This document shows, piece after piece, positions 1 to 12,108 of a stretch of DNA of 64,000 nucleotides (the first letter of the stretch is position 1; each line of letters starts with the position of its first letter). This stretch comes from Siphonodentalium dalli. Its lineage: Eukaryota; Mollusca; Scaphopoda; Gadilida; Siphonodentaliidae. The translations under genes were made by a program, and so were the position numbers. The stretch is taken from positions 263,793,863 through 263,857,862 of the forward strand of contig CP136064.1 in assembly GCA_032622095.1 (NCBI GenBank), written 5' to 3'. The notes beneath the pieces were generated by a model. That model made no database searches, was not told the DNA's origin, and saw only the letters and a list, made by a program, of their open reading frames with translations.

Positions 1-480
1 ATTTCGGTATAATCAGGAAAGTCAATAAATTAAGACAAATGTCGAATATAATATATAGAGGATCTCCAACGAGTTATGCTGTGATATATAGAGGATCTCA
101 CATGAGTTTCTATTTAATACGGAATTTATCAACCGAGTTCACTAAATTCGATTTGAGCCGAGGTTTACCGAGGCTCAAATAGAATTTAGAGGACGAGGTT
201 GATAAATTACGTATAAAATAGGACGAGTGTGAGATACCTTTTATCACATGATCAAATAAACCCGAAGCAACGCGAAATATTCATCGAAAACAACAATCAT
301 AAACTACAGCGATCGCAAGTTATTTGAAGAACGCCGTGACGTCATCGCACGCGCTGATATTAAACGTGTCTATTACCGATAATTATGAAACTGCTTTTAT
401 GGCCAAATTATTTGATAAAACATATTATGAAACTCGTTTGATAAATTTGATTCACAACGAGTCGCAGACGAGTTTCATAA
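1..480. repeat. AT-rich foldback-type repeat with hairpins
   Basis: No gene is seen. The stretch contains two copies of the phrase 'atatagaggatctc' and an imperfect inverted repeat at 123-208, whose arms (about 123-160 and 171-208) both contain 'aatttatcaacc' followed by 'taaatt.tatttgag'. A shorter inverted repeat pairs 425-437 with 468-480 (ttatgaaactcgt against acgagtttcataa). A CRE-like TGACGTCA lies at 337-344. The same vocabulary (hairpin, acgagtttcata, CRE) recurs at 5.9-6.3 kb, so this is probably a dispersed family of non-autonomous elements. The family is not recognised by name. Confidence 0.55.
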
Positions 481-570
481 AATCTTAACTCCCAACATAC
501 CGAGTTTTAAAATCTTAACTCCCAACATAACGAGTTTTAAAATCTTAACTCCCAACATAACGAGTTTTAA
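481..570. repeat. Tandem repeat, 3 x 30 bp
   Basis: Three consecutive 30-bp units start at 481, 511 and 541. The last two are identical and the first differs by one base (ataccgag against ataacgag). Each ends in 'cgagttttaa', echoing the inverted-repeat arm just upstream, so the array probably grew from the end of the flanking foldback element. Confidence 0.9.
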
Positions 571-2084
571 GATCTTGTATTTCATATGAACAAGACTAGA
601 GCTTTGTGCCTTTCTAACAAATCAAACTTCCTAAAAGAAGCTGAAAAATACATACATTTACACAACCGTTTACGACAATTGCGAGCTCTGTGGCACCATC
701 AATTTGCCTCTTTGTTTTGTGTCTATTTTCGTTAGTGCAACGAAGTTGGACAATAATTAAACTTCAATGAACAAAGCAATAATTGTGCATTGTCTGGTTT
801 TGGTATCATGTCCGGGTTTTCGAAAGAGTATTAATCCACATCATTAAACATAAAGAAGCGGTGCGGTCATTTTGTTGGTGCGCTACCAAGTTATATGTAG
901 CACGCTCATATTCATCACTGGTGACATCTAAGGAAATATGTAATGGTTTTTAGTGATATAATATGGGTTTCATGTGATATAATAAAATATCACATTGAAC
1001 CACTTAAGATAAACCACAACATATTAAGTGGTTAAATATGATATTTAATACAGGGTATGTATATATGTACATACAAGTCACATAAATGAAATCGTCCACA
1101 GTGAAATAACCTCCATTAGTTCGATATTTTGAGCATCCTTTACTAAAATAATGGATCGTTGTTTGTAAAATAATGTACGATCCATTATCAAACATGTATT
1201 AACCGAATGTGGCGAACAAAGGAGTGATTCCATCCTCATATTGTAATTCCATGATATCCTAATGCATATATATGCAATGGTCGATACTGAATCTCGCATC
1301 ATCTATTCGCACTCTCTTAACGATCAGTTTTCTTTGCTGGAGAGAGAACACAGTTGTCGGTGAAACGATTGGGTTTCCGTACTTAGCTAATTGCTAGAAA
1401 CTGCCTCGAGAGTTTGAACATAAAACGTGGCTTAAATGACAACTTTATCAATACGATTTGCGGACGATATCTTGCTATTGCATATAATTCAAATTTATTC
1501 ATGTACTTATGGGTGAGAATACCTCAGAGAAAGATTACCGATCAATGGGACACATATACATGCTCCAGATCACTATTGTATGTGCTGGATTGAAAGTAGG
1601 CAAGTCAACATGACGAAGTTCACCAATTAACCGTACACGTTCCCCTCGGACTGGTATCGCAAACTCGCTATTAAATGATTTTCCCTATCTCCCTTTCTCG
1701 TTCATCGACTCATAGGAATGTTTGCTAGTTGCAATATACAATGATATCTTGATGCCATGTTTTGTATATTGTAATGAAGTCACATTCAACTAATTTATCT
1801 ATATTATACCTGTATATTCATTCATGAATCATTGTTATACGAGGTGAACGCAACCCTGCGTCGCGATGGATACGCTATCATTACCGTATTTTACGCCCAT
1901 CATATATGAGAGCAAACACTGATTATGTACATGTATCATCATTTTTGTCTGTGTTTAGAGTTATGTTTCGAAAAAGAGCCTTACTACTGTTGTTACATAC
2001 AGTAAATTAACGCATCGATGTTGCAACGCGTGGTTTATAATGAAAATAAGACCAAATTCGTTATATCTTTAAAGATGTTCTATC
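571..2084. other. Intergenic DNA, no gene recognised
   Basis: AT-rich sequence with only short, low-complexity open frames. A small palindromic patch at about 945-1035 contains repeated 'gtgatata' and an inverted 'aaccacttaa...ttaagtggtt' pair. No coding similarity was recognised on either strand. Confidence 0.5.
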
Positions 2085-3070
2085 TCTGCCTACCCCGTGT
2101 GGCTCCGGGGCAGAATAGGCTTACCGCCCCACTGCGAGGGATAAAATACCCTAATGTGGCACCATGTTTGCCGTGGTGTGCATCCCGTGAGGTGAGGTGT
2201 GTGGTGTAGGTGTCCTGGGGGTACTAGGGTATCAGCAATCGTGTCTACTAACAAGTGTTCTGATGCCAGCACCCAGAACGAGAATCAAACCAAACTCGTT
2301 AGTATAACACTACATGTAGCAACACAAGTTGAGGAGACTGATATTATTCCTGTTCCAGAACATGTAAGGCAGGCAATGGATACGGCTTCTGTCCTTAAGT
2401 AATTTCCTCCGAAACAATATATCCAACTTGATCCTATTGTTCCAAAAGAAAAATCGCCTGTTGCTTCGAAACAACGATCGCCAAAGTCACTCAAACGTTA
2501 CGACACTCAGAAAGAGAGGTACCTCTTTGAGCTTTCAAAATTTGACCGCATGATTGAAGAGAAACGGCAAACCCCCCAAAGACAAGAAATAGTGTTTGTG
2601 GATCGAAGCTGTCGGTTCGGTGAAGGATGACATCCTGTCTCACCCACCCGACAATCAGCTTGATGCATTGGATGATAACGGTTCGTGCGCGATTAATCAA
2701 ATATTATAAGTACCTTCTCACTGCAAATTCTGATTTTGAAAGATACTTTAAATATTTCGATGTGGATCCTTGGTAATTTCGTGTTCTTTAGTTTCTATTT
2801 ATTATCTAGTCTTGTGCTACTTTTATACGTTTTAGTATGATTGCACACTAGTCAGTTCCTGAATGTATAGTCTTGACTCCAAGTGGAAACATTCGTCTTG
2901 GGTGCTTTTATTTTTACATAGCTCATCATTGCATTGTTTTAATCTAATCCACTGTCTGATTTATCTACACATTTGCTTCGCTAAGATCTTTTTTATACCG
3001 TATTCTGTTCTTGGTCGTGATATGACCTAGCGGCTAAAACGACGTTAAAGCCCCAAATCAATCAATCTAT
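2085..3070 (+). mobile_element. Candidate non-autonomous non-LTR-like element with ORF remnant and (AATC)n tail
   Basis: The left part (about 2085-2250) is GC-rich relative to its surroundings and begins 'taccccgtgtggctccgggg'. It leads into a plus-strand reading frame (2199-2402) that, after a single stop at 2400-2402, stays open in the same frame to about 2630. The frame encodes a polar, Lys/Gln-rich peptide with no recognised domain. The right end (about 3010-3067) reads 'cgacgttaaagccccaaatc' and then an (aatc)n run, the kind of 3' end seen on non-LTR retroelements and SINEs in mollusc genomes. Calling this a single element is inference. The ends fit, but the middle (2700-3000) has no recognisable feature and no target duplication was identified. 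Confidence 0.45.
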
Positions 3071-5939
3071 TTCTCCCTATAATCAGTTTTATATAGTTTC
3101 CTGGGTATAACAAATTAAATATGAACCGAAGACTCCTGTCCGGAGCACAGGTTCTTGACAGAAAATTGGTCATAATACTAAAAGTACCTATATATAAGAC
3201 AACTTAGAAAAGGTTCCAGACTCTTCGAATTTATAATTTTAATATGTTACTAACATGTTGCCAGCAATACAATAATACAAATACAATAAACCATAAAGGT
3301 AGGCCATCGTATTCCTATAACAATTCCCTACCTTTGTTATATATGGGTCAATCATTTTCGGTTAGCGAAAGCAGAAATATCTTCCAGGAAACCATCGAGA
3401 CCATTTAAAACTTGTCGAACAGGACTTTGTGCGGTCTCATGGCATTATTAGTAGCCTCCATATATATGTAACAAAAATGGGTTTCGTAAATTTTTTGGGG
3501 GGCATTTTTGGCAACATATCTTTTCTTAAACTCGATTGAAACTAGATCACAGCCGTTGGACATCGATCCGCGCCGACGTAATTGCTTCCCCGCCGGTACT
3601 TGATTCCATAGTGTGATATATTGATATTTTGTTAGGCGCTGGAGATCAACACCTTTATTTTTTAGCTATATATCATAGCCATGGGGTGATTATTACTCAT
3701 GTGAGAGATTTTCTGAAACATGTGACATGGGCAATGACCACCCCTAAAATGAGAAATTGTTCTTCACTGTAAACAATGGCCACACTATTTGTGGGGCGGG
3801 TAGAGGACACAATCGTCAATGATATGGTAAACACATCACACTGGTATAGTTTATATTGGTATTTAATAACCCCCCCCCCCCCGAGGGCCTGTTGTACTGA
3901 CTATACTGTATAGTGACAATGGCCCTTATTATACAAGTTTCAACTGTTTCTTACAGATTGGGGTATCGGACTTTAACTTCGTCGTCATATTATCCCCAAT
4001 CAAACACCCATTCCGAATCTAGTGTAAGCCACGGGGTACCTCATGCACGCATGTTTCGACCTGGCAACAAATTGACATGGACAAGTGGACAAAGGGGTTG
4101 CTTCAAAGACGCAACATGACCCACGCAGAGGGTCGATCACCAGCGTAAATCGTTTTTGGTCACCCGACCCGTGACACCTTGCCAGTGCATAAGCGCGCTT
4201 TTGTCCCAGAGTGGCAGGCAGTGTTAAGAAATGCAGACAGAAGAACGAACGATCGTTTAAAGATAGTTTTCGCCATATATGAATATAAATACATACATTC
4301 GGCAACGGGGTTGAAGAACAAGCGAGGGCACGTGTATGCTACTTCTCTCCCGATTACCAGATACTCAAGTGAAAAATTGACATGACATTAATCAATTATA
4401 TATGGTATTTAAGTGTACAATGGTATAGGTTGTTGTTGTTGCTGCTGCTAGACCCTCCCAATTTATTCGAAATCGTATGAATCGAAAGTATCTGGCTGCG
4501 CTAAAATATACTGTAAGGTGAAAAGGCAGTGGCTAAGTTATTAATGCGTTTTATTTACTTTTGTCACCTATACTCAGAATTATCATTTTTATTATATATA
4601 TATATATATGTTTTGTATTCCTAATAGTCATCTACTGTTGAAACCCGTATGTTCTCATCCTGGGATGTGTCTCTTATAAAGATTTGGACAACCTTGAAAA
4701 TGTATTCATTATTCGAATTTGACAAGCTTGGATCTGCAAAATAAAGAACGATGGCATGGAGAAACTTCAACGCAGATACAACTTATCCGCACGTGTATTA
4801 CCACGCCTCACTCGTGGGACCAAAGATGCCACCAAGGAACCATCGCTATAAGAAATGTGACGTTTATGGTACGATAGTTGAAGTCGTTACAAATAGAGAC
4901 TTCCATCATGTCGCGATTGGAGGAGAAATCCCCGCTTCCTGAGAAAGTGATATCACATAGGGCCAGTTGACGGAGCATCACACATGTGGACCAACACCAG
5001 ACAAGAAAATCAATGTCAGAAATGGCAACGAGCTCAAGATCATATATTATGTACCCATGATTGTAATTATAGAATATAAAATATATTGGTTTCGCAAATT
5101 ACCAACTCAGAATTCCGTTAAAATAACAATAACAACCAGCACCTAATTAACGAACCGGTGGCCGACTCGGCCGTCTCCGACCACAACCCTCCGGGCTGCA
5201 GAACGAAAAATGTCTATTAAAGTTGAAATATAAGACTTACAAATTATCTTTTTCATTGCATTTATTTGTAATTGACATATCTTGTCACAAACCAAAAAAT
5301 CAACAGTATTGACATAATAATGTAAAGAACAATAAACGAAATTGAAATTCCCAACTACACCTTTTACCAGACTCATCCTCTAATTAAGTCGGGCAGTTCG
5401 ATTTTTAAAATTCCCAATATCTATAAATAATACCCCAAGCGCAAACTCCAGCGCCCAGCCGAAACAATAATTTGGACCCCAGTATACACGCGGCGTGCGT
5501 AATAAACGAAGCCCGATCGATTGTTGACTCAGTGGTTTAGCAACAGTCGTCTGACTCTGAAGTACCGGTAACGGACCAGGTTTAACCTTTCGCTTCCGTT
5601 CCGCGACTATGCACAAACAGCGTCTTATCCGGCGAAGAGATGTAAATTGTTTCCATTTCCGATGCGTCATATGAAGAACCCCAATAGGGAAGACCAATTA
5701 TTTTAGTTCCAAAATAAATCTAGTTCTTTGTTCCTAATATGTGATCGATATTATCTACCTTGCACCCAAATTGAACAGCAACACTTAACCAGCTGTGAGT
5801 CAATTACCTGATGTCTTGAAACAGGGCTATGTAGCGGATTAGCACCTGTCGCATTATAAGCTTGACACAATCAATTGAACCATACACTCATGAATATATA
5901 GTTCCACTTAGCATAATATTAACAATAGGGAAGTGGAAA
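3071..5939. other. Intergenic DNA; unassigned open frames only
   Basis: No recognised gene. There is a 13-nt C run at about 3870, a (TA)n run at about 4594-4608 and a GT/GC trinucleotide patch near 4430-4450. A 105-codon minus-strand frame at 5380-5697 and a 101-codon minus frame at 4000-4305 have no recognisable motifs. The first lies in a locally GC-richer patch and could be an exon, but no convincing splice sites or homology were seen. Confidence 0.4.
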
Positions 5940-6600
5940 ACAGTATATAATATATAGAGAGGATATGAAATGAGTGTTACTCTCATATGAATTTTCAGTT
6001 TTCTCGAGCCCCCGGCGAGAGAAAACTGAAAATTCGTGACGAGTTTCATAAATATCATATGAGAGAAACACGAATTACATATTCTATTTATCATATGATA
6101 CCTATAAATTGATTATGATGTCCAAAACGCACACGGATCACTAAATAGCTATATGACATCGGCAGCAAAAGGTTAATGTGACGTCACTTCATTGCACCGG
6201 AAGCCCAATTACACCTGGTGAACTAGCAGAAATAATATGCACGCGAAGATATAGTGCGCTATTCTGTTCTCAGTTTGTGACATTATATCGTATGTTTATT
6301 AGATAATACGAATTACATATTCTATTTATCGTATAACAATGTCCAAAACTATATATTTCAAGATTATAATTGCGAGAATTTCGGCATCGCGTTGAATGAC
6401 GCGCACGAATTTGACCTGCATTTAGTTAGAGATGCGGCTCGGCCCAGGCTGCCATTCAGCCAATCAGAACACACTTTTTGTCAACAAACCAATCAAATTA
6501 TCGGAAGGTGATATGAACTAGTAGTTCATATGAAATTGATTTATGACATACTTTCCAACGTAAATAATGATTGAGTCATATGATAAATATAATTTATTGA
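5940..6600. repeat. Foldback-type repeat with perfect hairpin and CRE
   Basis: A strong hairpin at 5989-6035 pairs 'gaattttcagttttctcg' with its complement across a short GC-rich loop. It is followed by 'gacgagtttcataa' and 'catatgagagaaac', as in the repeat at the start of the window. A TGACGTCA lies at 6179-6186, next to an ETS-like 'accggaag' (about 6196-6203), and a CCAAT box lies at about 6459-6463. These resemble promoter sites, but their recurrence in both repeat copies suggests they belong to the mobile element and not to a gene promoter. Confidence 0.55.
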
Positions 6601-6639
6601 GACAAATCCAATTTTGATTTATGATTTCAATTTTACAAA

Positions 6640-7703
6640 TAAATAAATGATTAATAGAGGATACTAAATTTCTATGTCTTTGGATCGCACTGGAGTCTTC
6701 AGATGCATAGTGGTGGATTATTCGTCTAGGTCGTGGGTAAATAATCTATATTCGGATAGATGAAAGTCCAAAGTTTCGGTGAAATGGGTCAGTGTTGGTG
6801 ATTCAACTACATAGTTAGGTAGTTTGTTCCATTCGGTACACACTCGTTGTGAGAATGTCAATTTCCTTACGTTTTTAGTTTTCTGACTAACTTGCAGTTT
6901 GAAACCGTGACCCCGAGTTCCTCCGTAGGTAGTGTATGTGGAAAATTGTGTAGAAGCCATGTTGTATAAGCCCCTCAGAATGTTATGTTTCCACCAGGTC
7001 GGCTCGCATCAGCCTGTATTTTATCGAAGGTAGATTTAGTATTAAGAGTCTCGTGCCATAGCTATGGTTCTTTAGACTGGGTATCATTCTAGATGCTCTT
7101 CTCTGTAACCTCTCCAGCTTATTTAGTAATCCGACAAAGTGTGGCTTCCACGCTACGTTACAGTATTCTATGATCGGTCTAACCATAGTTATGTAGAGTT
7201 TCTTAAAACGGATGAGTCGATATCGCTGAATGTCCTATTTATGATTCCCAGTCTCTGATTTGCCTTTGCGACAATGTTTTCAACTTGAAAATTAAATTTT
7301 AATTTATTGTCAAACATAACACCAAGATCACGTTCACACTCAGATTTCACGACATGTGGTCTATGCACACTGTCCGTCATTGGTAAGGAATCTCCGGGTT
7401 GTTGTATCCAAAGTGTAGCACATGGATTTTTGCAGAATTGAAATGTATTTGCCATTTAGCAGACAACTGACATACAGAATATATGCAATTGTGCATATCC
7501 GATCGTAGTGGATTTACAATTAACTTTGTATCATCTGCAAATATGTTTCATAGACAATCAACGTTTTCTGGTAAGTCGTTGATGAAAATTAAAAATAAAG
7601 CAGGCCCTAAAACACTTCCTACATGTGCCACGACGAAGATGTTGAGTTTATGCGCACACACTGCTTTCTATCTGACAAGAAACAATTTATCCATGCCAAC
7701 ATT
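6640..7703 (-). pseudogene. CR1/jockey-like LINE, RT and C-terminal part (decayed)
   Basis: Minus-strand coding remnant of a non-LTR retrotransposon ORF2. In 5'-3' order of the element it shows 'WINCFLSDRKQ' (about 7690-7650), a 'GSVLGP.LFLIFINDLP' block (about 7620-7565), the RT catalytic 'FADDTKL' (about 7545-7525), 'DLGVMFDNKLKF' (about 7330-7290), 'VRPIIEYCNVAW' (about 7186-7150) and the 'RGHGFKL...WNKLPNYVV' tail (about 6930-6800). Stops and frameshifts split it into at least three open pieces (7455-7189, 7186-6983, 6960-6718). The family order is that of the CR1/L2/jockey group, and the piece is 5'-truncated. The 3' end is probably near 6640, where an AAATAAATAAAT-like tail is seen. It cannot be functional. 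Confidence 0.8.
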
Positions 7704-8029
7704 GTCCCTTCAGATTCAGATTCAGATGTTTATTACGCCTTTCGTCGCATTTGACATAACAGGCGATTCAATTTCAAACAGTGTACATATTACATAATAT
7801 AAATGTGAGGTGACATAATATACATACACAATATAGGTTGGAGTTATTAGTGTACTACATGTACATGGTATATTGATTGAGGGTATACTATCTTATAATG
7901 TGATAATGTTATCTTATAATTATTGGGGGTATATAATGTATGTGGGGCGAGTCCCGTACATATGTTGTATGAGGGTGGGCATTTGTTGTTGTTGTTGTTT
8001 TTTTGTTTTGTTTTTGTTTTTGTTTTTCC
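7704..8029. mobile_element. 326-bp insertion splitting the CR1-like LINE
   Basis: The LINE protein reads up to 'SHGVKG' on the right side (8030 and above) and resumes with '(T)MLAWINCFL' on the left (7703 and below), so 7704-8029 is inserted DNA. One end is a hexamer run (ttcagattcagattcaga, 7709-7727). The other is a T-rich/TTG-rich run (about 7985-8027). A hexameric tail at one end suggests a 5'-truncated minus-strand non-LTR insertion. A short candidate target duplication (AAGG) is too short to be certain. Confidence 0.6.
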
Positions 8030-8125
8030 TTTGACTCCGTGTGATGACAACCTTTGAATCAGGCGCTGATGTGGGACCGAGTCAAACGCATATTTGAAGT
8101 CCAAATACAATACGTACACTTGGGT
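8030..8125 (-). pseudogene. CR1/jockey-like LINE, RT 'YLDF.YAFDSVP' block
   Basis: This is the continuation of the LINE relic at 6640-7703, upstream in the element. The minus-strand translation contains 'YLDFKYAFDSVPHQRL', the conserved RT block holding the first catalytic Asp, followed by 'SHGVKG'. The normal 'FxKAFDSVxH' Lys is replaced by Tyr. Nothing of the endonuclease is recognisable above 8125, so the element is 5'-truncated. Confidence 0.75.
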
Positions 8126-9594
8126 TGTTCTTATCCATGCTCTTCACAACATTACAAATATGCCAAAGCTTGTTGTGAGTATACCATCGAGGAGACGTGC
8201 GTAAAACGTGCGTAAAACATGAACGATGTTATCACACGCTGATTGCTTTGTTGTAAATATGTATCTTTATTCCCCCATGTAATGAAGAGCATATATATAT
8301 ATAAACATTACAAATAAATTGAAAACATAAGTACATCAGGAATTTAGCTATGTACTATAAATAGGATTATATAATTAGACTGACGAAGAGACAAACATTT
8401 TAGTGCATATAATTAAGAATGCGTATCTTCACGACATATGCATGCATGCATACACATATATAAACATGATTATAAACATGTATGCATGTATGACCTTACA
8501 TACAACAAAGCATCATATGGGACATGGGTGTATGGCGAACTATAGAGTATGGAACACTTGAGGTTGTGCTGAAATGGGATGTTCGCCGAACTCGTGACAA
8601 ATAATGTGTTAAAGGTTATCTAAGTACAAGCGAGTTAACTCCAACTGCTTGCGAAGGTTGTATAAGTTGTAAATGTGAGTTCTACGTGTACATTGTTTTC
8701 CAAACATCTGGTATATTTTATATACGGGAATGGCCTTAAACTTGTGTTGGAGTGGCGGGTGTCCTGGACCCGAAAGGAATAAAAACTTGCGTTCCCGGGG
8801 TTGTCGGTCCCAAATATTAAAAAACAAAACATTTCAACCTTATATCCTAGAGTTGTCCCCCCCCCCGACGACAGCCATTATTTCGACAAAGAAAGTTGAC
8901 ACTAACACACACAGAAACCATCAAACACACGCACCCCTGCACACACACACTCTCTCTCTCTATTTCTTTCTATTCTAAACTCGTCTGGATAATCACATTT
9001 CTTAAACCTACTGTTCCTCGAGCTCGGCCACTTGCCATTCGTGCTATCTTTAAATCTACAACCTTTCTACTTTCCCAAAGAGATAGCTAAACAAAAGCGG
9101 ATATCTGCTTGCTGCTAGATCCCCTCCTTCTTTTCAATTCTACTCATGTTTTCGTCATCATAATATTGTTCATCATAATTGTAAACATTAATTGAGGCAA
9201 ATAAATAGTGCTTAAATTAAAGTTACAGCCATTGTACTGATATCTCGTGAAATTTCCAAGAATATAACCAATGCATTGCTGTTCTTCCATTTATATTACA
9301 CATATTAAGACTTGCATAGCACGATGATATGACCATCGAATTATTAAACATGTGCATCATCTACTGTATAGTCTATTGGTGAAGGGATATATTTATCACA
9401 GTCACCTGCAACAAAGTCCACCATCTTGGCCTTGTTATGTGACCTGATCACAGGGGACCTTGATGGAAATAAATGGACCTTGGTTCGCTTTTCGTGTTAT
9501 CCCCGGTAACATCTGATCACATGTCAGTATCAGTCCACCGGTACTAAATATATAACAAATACCAGCTGGCTCCGAATGGAGCAAACTAATTTAT
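8126..9594. other. Intergenic DNA, simple repeats
   Basis: No gene recognised. A (TA)n patch lies at about 8291-8303, a GCATGCATG-rich patch at 8440-8490, a 10-nt C run at about 8857-8866 and a CA/TC microsatellite at about 8895-8970. Open frames across the CA/TC region are low-complexity artefacts. Confidence 0.5.
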
Positions 9595-9670
9595 ATAATT
9601 TATGGAGTTGCGGCCATTTGACAGCCATTTCATGGCCGCGATTGTATTATTTTCTATGCCACAACATATC
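9595..9670. repeat. Dispersed repeat, copy 1 (pairs with 24095-24145)
   Basis: 'ggagttgcggccatttgaca' followed by 'gccatttcatggccgcgatt' and a TATT-rich run appears in the opposite orientation at about 24095-24145. The two are imperfect copies about 14 kb apart. The family is not recognised. Confidence 0.6.
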
Positions 9671-10520
9671 GTATAATGACTTATTTGGATTTGGATATGT
9701 TGTTCCTTGGACATTTGCGCATGTTTTGATACCAACATCGCCTTACTAACTATTTTTCTAGGCTGACCCTGCATTTTGACATCAACGACTAGACTATTAG
9801 TCAGTCTACCAATTGAAATCATTATATCACTCTGCTAGAAAACAATCAAACATTTTTCATTGCATATTTTAGCTTTTGACAGCCATCTGCAGAACAATTG
9901 TTTTGGAGGAAAAATCACCATAAAACAACTTAGTGTATAAAAAGATGAATCAGTATTGAGTGTTTATGTCTGCCAGATTATTGCAAACGAGGTTGAATAA
10001 TATTTATGTAGTTTAATGTTGTTTTTGATTTATATCAGTTTATTGCAAAGCTATGATTGAACACAGAACATGCAAATATATATAGATATATGTACAATAG
10101 CAGGAAACTATATATTGGCTATAATCTTAAGGTGCATTTACACTGATACAGAACTGTATACATATCTGTATAAAGTCACGTGTCGCGCATTACTGTGATC
10201 ACAATATGATTACTAATAGTGAACGCGCGCTGATCAGTACTCTTGTAATTGACAATTCACTACGAGTCGTTTCAGTATAGGCCAGACATAAAAAATGGAT
10301 CTACCATCAGCAGACAACAGCGATATGGTATGTGCCGCATGTATTTAAAGTGTATCCTTATACCACTTGATAATGGTTCGAAGAAAGAATGAAAATCGCA
10401 TAGGAATACACAATAAACAACAGTATACACAAATAGAGGCTAGAGAGCACACATATAGCTTTAGATGGAGATTCCACCAATATTTAGGATTTCAGGTGAT
10501 CAACTATATATATATATATA
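9671..10520. other. Intergenic DNA, no gene recognised
   Basis: AT-rich with no recognisable coding similarity. A (TA)n run of about 18 nt is at 10504-10521. A short sequence at about 10130-10170 ('ggtgcatttacactgataca') is echoed around 11215-11270 ('gtttacactag...gtaaatgcaccctt'), suggesting the arms of a foldback element spanning about 10130-11275. Confidence 0.4.
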
Positions 10521-11015
10521 TAGGTCTCCTGTTTGACACCATCTGGGCGGTGGCCATTTTGGATCTGTATGGAATGGGTATCCACCCTACAACACCCTTT
10601 ATTTGACCAAATGTAGTAAAAATTTCCAACTGATGACAATTCCAATGACAATGTTGACCAAATGTAGGACAATATTGTTTTATTAAATTAACTAGCAGTT
10701 TTTGACTGGCCACGGGGAGGGATCAGGACACAATCTTTCCAAGTGTCTGAAATTTCAAACCTGACACCCGCCCCCATGATAAGGTTGGAAAATTTCCAGC
10801 TGATGGCCATTCCAGCCCAAAATTTTGATAAAAAGTAGGAGATTATGCAAATATTGGTCCGAAAACAATACCCCCCCCCCCAATAAAATGTTTGAAAATC
10901 AAACTACAAGATCATTTTCAACCTATTGTTGGTTTGGAAATTACAGCTAATGTCGTGTCAGGTATGAAATTTCCAACTGTTGAAAATTTTGACCAAAGTT
11001 TCCACGTTCCTGTCC
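10521..11015 (+). repeat. Dispersed repeat family, copy 1 (second copy at 63740-64000)
   Basis: The stretch from about 10780 to 11010 contains 'aatttccagctgatg', 'atgcaaatattggtc', 'caacctattgttg' and 'caggtatgaaatttccaact' in that order. The same ordered phrases occur at 63740-64000. An 11-nt C run lies at 10871. No coding content was seen, and the family is unnamed here. Confidence 0.6.
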
Positions 11016-11439
11016 GTGTTCAATATTCGAAATACACGGGTTGAAATGACAACGAAACACTAAAACACATTCGCCAAGCCCGATTAATCAAAACAGATTT
11101 GCCTGTCGCAGCAGGTCGCAGTGCTTCGGCGTTGACCGTGACGTATAGCGGACACGATTTTTGCTCACACGAACTAATACCGTTTTCTTTCTGTGTGCAT
11201 TTCTATATCAACCCGTTTACACTAGTCTGCGTGTAGATCTATGTGCAGTTCTATAGCAATGTAAATGCACCCTTATACTCATGCCACAGTCATCATACCA
11301 TATCATATTTATATATCTTAATCCCGCTGGGTGAAGGCACGCCCATTCCCATTTTGTCACCCACATCGAATAATGCAGGGGGAACAGCAGTTATATTTAC
11401 CCCCGGTCTCAACAAATGGGATGTGTTTTGAAATGGGGA

Positions 11440-12108
11440 GTTTTTGCCCAGGCGGATGGGGTCTTCAGTGTCTCAGAGTTTGGGCAGTTCCTTAAATTCA
11501 CACTTAAGATATAATGACAATCTCCGCAATATACTAATGTTTTCAATCGACAGAAGTCTATAAAACTTTTCTTCGCTGTGATATTTCCAGTAATAGTCCG
11601 GGATATATTTGATTCGGATATCATTAAGGTGTGAACATTTAATTACAAAGTGGTATTCATCTCCTATTCCGTCATTACATAATGTAAAAACTCTGTCATT
11701 CCGTTTTGATTTTTCCCACCGTCCACTTTCAATGGGTAATCGATGATTTGATGTCCTAATCTTAACAATGCATTCGGCTAAATACCATGGAAGTTCAGTT
11801 AGATATCTTCTGATCTCCGGACGTACAGAAATACCGCCATATAAACCACCCCTTGATGATCTAGCTACATTTCCCAACCATTCCTGGTTAAACTGATCAA
11901 TAAGTATGACCTTTATTCGTTTTATATCCGAGTGTGTCAGATCCCTTCTGCTCATGAACATGGAGTTATTTCCAGTATCTTGGAATGTCTGCTCTATAAA
12001 CCGGAGCCATTTGAGGTCTCCACTGCTAGGCTGATTTCGATAAACGGTCAGTATTAATGTACACATATTTTTGGCGATAATCGAGCCCTCATTCGACATT
12101 AATTTCGA
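11440..12108 (-). pseudogene. LINE-A, C-terminal part of ORF2 (unduplicated 3' segment)
   Basis: The minus-strand open frame 12099-11473 (208 codons) encodes the region after the RT of a mollusc-type LINE. It contains 'IDQFNQEWLGNVARSSRGGLYG', 'LPWYLAECIVKIRTSNHRLPIESGRW' (seen in two parts) and a zinc-finger-like segment with 'CNDGIGDEYHFVIKC', ending 'YIPDYYW'. This segment follows directly from the RT/thumb region in 12109-13441, so the element is continuous here. The reading frame of this piece is intact. Its 3' boundary is not clear, but LINE-like sequence is no longer recognisable below about 11440. Confidence 0.8.

Noticed and set aside
5380-5697. 105-codon minus-strand frame as a host exon
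   Set aside because: No recognised domain and no convincing flanking splice sites. Kept only as a note in the intergenic entry.
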